Below are positions 32,629 through 34,999 of a DNA stretch of 34,999 bases, one piece after another. The notes under the pieces were generated by a model, which had not been told where the DNA came from, ran no database searches, and was given only the letters and a program-made list of their open reading frames with translations. The position numbers and the translations under genes are program-made. Within the stretch, counting starts at the first letter, position 1; each line of letters begins with the position of its first letter. The stretch lies in NCBI GenBank assembly GCA_902523535.1, contig CABYZQ010000010.1, positions 1 through 34,999 on the forward strand, read 5' to 3'. The DNA is from an uncultured Pelagibacteraceae bacterium. GTDB taxonomy: Bacteria > Pseudomonadota > Alphaproteobacteria > Pelagibacterales > AG-422-B15.

Positions 32629-33242
32629 GCTTAATTAATGAAAAAAAAGACTTCAGAATTATTGCTGATTTAATACCAGCTAAGTCATCTGTAATTGATG
32701 TGGGCTGTAACGATGGTTCGTTACTAGAATTCTTAAAAGAAGAAAAAGACATTAATGGTAGGGGAATGGAGATTGACCAACAAAAAGTTCAGCTCTGCCT
32801 TTCGAAAGGAATTTCAGTAATTGAAGGTGATGCTGATTTAGACTTATATGATTATCCAGATAATTTATTTGATTACTCAATACTTACTTACACCTTACAA
32901 GCAACAAAGAGTCCAAAAAATGTTTTGTCAGAATTGGTGAGAATTTCTAGTAAGGCAATAATTTCATTTCCTAATTTTGGTCATTGGAAAATTGCTACAA
33001 GCCTATTAATTAACAGAAAAATGCCCATCAGTGAAAAATTAAGTTACTCGTGGCATGAAACTCCCAATCTTCACTTTTGTACAATTAATGATTTTATTGA
33101 TTTGTGTGAAGAGGCAGGAATTAGAATCGAAAAACAAGCAAATTTAAAAACAAACAAGCTAAATGAATTTTATGGAAAAAATCTCTTGTATAGTTATTTT
33201 AATGAAGTTGGTTTATTTTTAGTTTCAAAGATAAAAAATTAA
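32625..33242 (+). CDS. metW: methionine biosynthesis protein MetW
   Basis: A 205-residue class I SAM-dependent methyltransferase-like protein that works with MetX; in several bacteria both are needed for homoserine acylation. The SAM-site motif is [15 protein letters not shown] near the N-terminus, followed by GMEID and the family-typical NFGHWK and [11 protein letters not shown] segments. It overlaps metX by the ATGA junction, the usual metXW arrangement, and is therefore under the same SAM-II control. Confidence 0.93.
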   Translation: MSLINEKKDFRIIADLIPAKSSVIDVGCNDGSLLEFLKEEKDINGRGMEIDQQKVQLCLSKGISVIEGDADLDLYDYPDNLFDYSILTYTLQATKSPKNVLSELVRISSKAIISFPNFGHWKIATSLLINRKMPISEKLSYSWHETPNLHFCTINDFIDLCEEAGIRIEKQANLKTNKLNEFYGKNLLYSYFNEVGLFLVSKIKN

Positions 33243-33243
33243 T

Positions 33244-34002
33244 ATGTTTAAAACTCTAATTGTTAAGTGCCTATCTGATAATTATGCTTACGTATGCTAT
33301 AATGAAAATAATGAAGCATTTGTAGTAGACCCATCTGAAGCTGGTCCTGTCATTGATTGCTTAGAAAAAAATAATTTAAAATTAAAATATATTTTGAATA
33401 CACATCATCATTTTGATCACGTTGGTGGAAATTATGAACTTAAAGAAAGATATAAATGTAATATTGTAGGCAGTGAAAAAGATAAAGATAGAATTCCTGG
33501 AATCGATATTTTCCTTAAAGAGGGAGATAAGTGGCGGTTTGGTGATATAGAGTCTGAGATTTTTGAAATCTCAGGACACACAGTTGGTCATATTGCATTT
33601 TATTTTCATAGAGAGAAGTCTGTTTTTACCGGTGATACTCTATTTTCCCTTGGTTGTGGGAGACTTTTTGAGGGCACTCCTAAAATGATGTGGGAGTCAT
33701 TAAAAAAAATCAGGGATTTGCCAGATGAAACAAATATATATTGTGGACATGAATATACTTTAAGCAACGCCAAATTTATCTACTCAATTATACCTAGCGA
33801 AGAGTTAAAGAGTAAAATTAATGAACTAGAAAACTTATATTCAAAAAATTTAGCTTCCATCCCCTCTACAATTCAGGAGGAAAAAAAATTGAATATTTTT
33901 TTACAAGCTGACAATAGTCAAATCAGCGAGGCTTTAGGTATCATAGAAGAGAGTCCTGAGAATGTATTTAGCCATATACGAAATCTTAAAGATAATTTTT
34001 AA
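33244..34002 (+). CDS. gloB: hydroxyacylglutathione hydrolase (glyoxalase II)
   Basis: Metallo-beta-lactamase-fold hydrolase that splits S-D-lactoylglutathione into lactate and glutathione. The metal motif is THHHFDHVGG (His54, His56, Asp58, His59). GHTVGHIAFYF, FTGDTLFSLGCGRLFEG and YCGHEYTLSNAKF are the remaining glyoxalase II metal and glutathione motifs. Length is 252 residues. It lies one base after metW, so probably shares the metX transcript. The stop shares TTAA (33999-34002) with the convergent phaB. Confidence 0.94.
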   Translation: MFKTLIVKCLSDNYAYVCYNENNEAFVVDPSEAGPVIDCLEKNNLKLKYILNTHHHFDHVGGNYELKERYKCNIVGSEKDKDRIPGIDIFLKEGDKWRFGDIESEIFEISGHTVGHIAFYFHREKSVFTGDTLFSLGCGRLFEGTPKMMWESLKKIRDLPDETNIYCGHEYTLSNAKFIYSIIPSEELKSKINELENLYSKNLASIPSTIQEEKKLNIFLQADNSQISEALGIIEESPENVFSHIRNLKDNF

Positions 34003-34721
34003 GAGAAGTACTGGCCACCGTTTGCAGATATGGTCGAACCAGTTATAAATCCAGCATCATCGCTTGCAAGAAATGTCACAATCCTAGACACTTCATCAAC
34101 CGTGCCTAATCTACCAATTGGTATTTGTGCTAGAATTCCTTCCATTACTTTTTCTGGAGTATCAGCAAGTAATTCAGTACTAATATAGCCTGGTGCAACA
34201 GCATTGACTGTTATGTTCTTTCTTGCTGTCTCCTGGGCAAGTGCTTTAGTAAAACCAATTACTCCTGCTTTTGCTGCACTATAATTCACAACACCCATTT
34301 GGCCCTTCTGCCCATTAATTGATGAGATTGAAATGATTCTTCCAAATCCTTTTTCTCTCATGCCATCTAATACGCATCTTGTCATATAAAAAACTGAATC
34401 TAAATCAACTCTAATAACATCATCCCATTGCTCAATTGTCATTTTATGTGTCATTGCAGCTTTAGTAATACCAGCATTGTTAACAAGAATGTCAACAGCT
34501 CCTAATTTTTCAACTACTTGTTTAACGCCATCTTCACATGCAGCTGGATCAGCTACATTCCATTTAAAGACCTCTACTCCATTTTCAGACGAAAATTTAT
34601 CTGCAGCTTCAGAATTTGATCCATATGTTGCAGCAACTTTACATCCGCTGTTTTTTAGTGCTATGGATATTGCCGCACCAATTCCTCTTGTTCCGCCAGT
34701 TACTAATGCTACTTTTGTCAT
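33999..34721 (-). CDS. phaB: acetoacetyl-CoA reductase
   Basis: Short-chain dehydrogenase (240 residues) that reduces acetoacetyl-CoA to (R)-3-hydroxybutyryl-CoA with NADPH. The cofactor motif is TGGTRGIG (8-14) and the catalytic residues are Ser134, Tyr147 and Lys151 in ISSINGQKGQ...NYSAAKAG. The INGQKGQ stretch is typical of PhaB rather than FabG. It follows a thiolase with a 13-base gap and has a GGAG ribosome site. The product can feed PHB storage or, through crotonyl-CoA, the Ccr step elsewhere in this window. Confidence 0.92.
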   Translation of the reverse strand: MTKVALVTGGTRGIGAAISIALKNSGCKVAATYGSNSEAADKFSSENGVEVFKWNVADPAACEDGVKQVVEKLGAVDILVNNAGITKAAMTHKMTIEQWDDVIRVDLDSVFYMTRCVLDGMREKGFGRIISISSINGQKGQMGVVNYSAAKAGVIGFTKALAQETARKNITVNAVAPGYISTELLADTPEKVMEGILAQIPIGRLGTVDEVSRIVTFLASDDAGFITGSTISANGGQYFS

Positions 34722-34734
34722 AATTTTCTCCTAT

Positions 34735-34999
34735 TTATCTTTCAACGCATAAAGCGACACCCATGCCGCCGCCAATACATAATGTTGCAAGGCCTTTTTT
34801 TGCATCTTGTCTCTTCATTTGATTTAATAACGTCACTAGAATTCTAGCTCCAGAGGCACCTATTGGATGACCAATTGCAATAGCTCCACCATTTACATTA
34901 ACTTTAGAAGTATCCCAGCCCATTTCTTTATTTACTGCACATGATTGGGCAGCAAAAGCTTCATTAGACTCAATCAAATCTAAGTCGCCAACATTCCAT
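34735..34999 (-). CDS. phaA: acetyl-CoA acetyltransferase, 3' part (partial)
   Basis: C-terminal 87 residues of a thiolase, continuing past the window end, so the true start is outside. Visible are [27 protein letters not shown] (with the active-site His) and [14 protein letters not shown], whose Cys is the acid/base cysteine. The apparent methionine-like start at 34977 is an internal TTG. It condenses two acetyl-CoA molecules to acetoacetyl-CoA, and phaB follows directly, giving a phaAB pair. Confidence 0.94.
   Translation of the reverse strand, partial: WNVGDLDLIESNEAFAAQSCAVNKEMGWDTSKVNVNGGAIAIGHPIGASGARILVTLLNQMKRQDAKKGLATLCIGGGMGVALCVER

Noticed and set aside
34978..34999. Thiolase fragment starting at 34977 as a small gene of its own
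   Set aside because: The codon at 34977 is an internal TTG, and the frame continues with GDLDL-type thiolase residues to the window edge, so this is a truncated phaA.
1..34999. CRISPR array, insertion sequence, prophage or integrative element
   Set aside because: No direct-repeat/spacer pattern, transposase, integrase or phage gene is seen, and neither tRNA has a duplicated 3' end or integrase beside it.

Overview
The window is ordinary chromosome from an AT-rich, tightly packed alphaproteobacterium, most likely a streamlined marine lineage. The evidence is a set of alphaproteobacterial markers: an RpoH-type sigma factor, Coq7-type ubiquinone hydroxylase, a complete ethylmalonyl-CoA core (ccr, ecm, mcd), the twin-TM protein/PduO/etfBA block, the argH-lptM-lysA block, the hisC/tyrA-metXW block, and a SAM-II riboswitch. 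Intergenic space is minimal: same-strand genes are joined by ATGA or TAATG overlaps or gaps of a few bases, and all seven convergent gene pairs abut or overlap at their stop codons. I saw no IS element, prophage, CRISPR array, toxin-antitoxin or defence system. I cannot name the genus from the sequence alone.

Layout. 1-286 is noncoding and extremely AT-rich. It is followed by tRNA-Arg(CCU), csaA (-) and rpoH (+). 1661-4635 (-) is a compact four-gene run: ispH, a hotdog thioesterase, a GNAT acetyltransferase and an LhgO-like FAD oxidoreductase. 4676-8955 (+) is a three-gene envelope cassette: an RND/MMPL transporter, a periplasmic LolA-like protein and an outer-membrane beta-barrel. 8952-13105 (-) holds tRNA-Leu(CAA), pabB, pabC (folate branch) and a FATP-type acyl-CoA synthetase. 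13195-14799 (+) holds a YqaA/DedA-type membrane protein, dsbB and coq7. An HNH endonuclease gene follows on the minus strand.

15411-23537 is the carbon-assimilation core. ecm (with a downstream esterase) is divergent from ccr-mcd-twinTM-pduO-etfB-etfA. Ccr carboxylates crotonyl-CoA to ethylmalonyl-CoA, Ecm (B12-dependent) makes methylsuccinyl-CoA, and Mcd oxidises it, passing electrons to EtfAB. PduO makes the adenosyl-B12 that Ecm needs. The window ends with phaB and the 3' part of phaA (-), which would feed acetoacetyl-CoA and 3-hydroxybutyryl-CoA into this pathway or into PHB.

23538-26844 holds a TlpA-like thioredoxin (-), then argH, a 40-residue lipoprotein of the LptM/YifL type and lysA. 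26841-29332 holds a zinc-ribbon membrane protein (-), then a YdcF-like protein, PlsC and a DUF2125-like protein. 29318-31299 (-) is hisC-tyrA. 31373-34002 (+) is a promoter, a SAM-II aptamer and an intrinsic terminator in front of metX-metW-gloB, so methionine synthesis is probably controlled by SAM through attenuation.

The observations most worth a second look are the SAM-II/terminator leader, the dense B12-linked ethylmalonyl-CoA cluster, the RND/LolA-like/beta-barrel cassette of unknown substrate, and the interlocked convergent stop codons.
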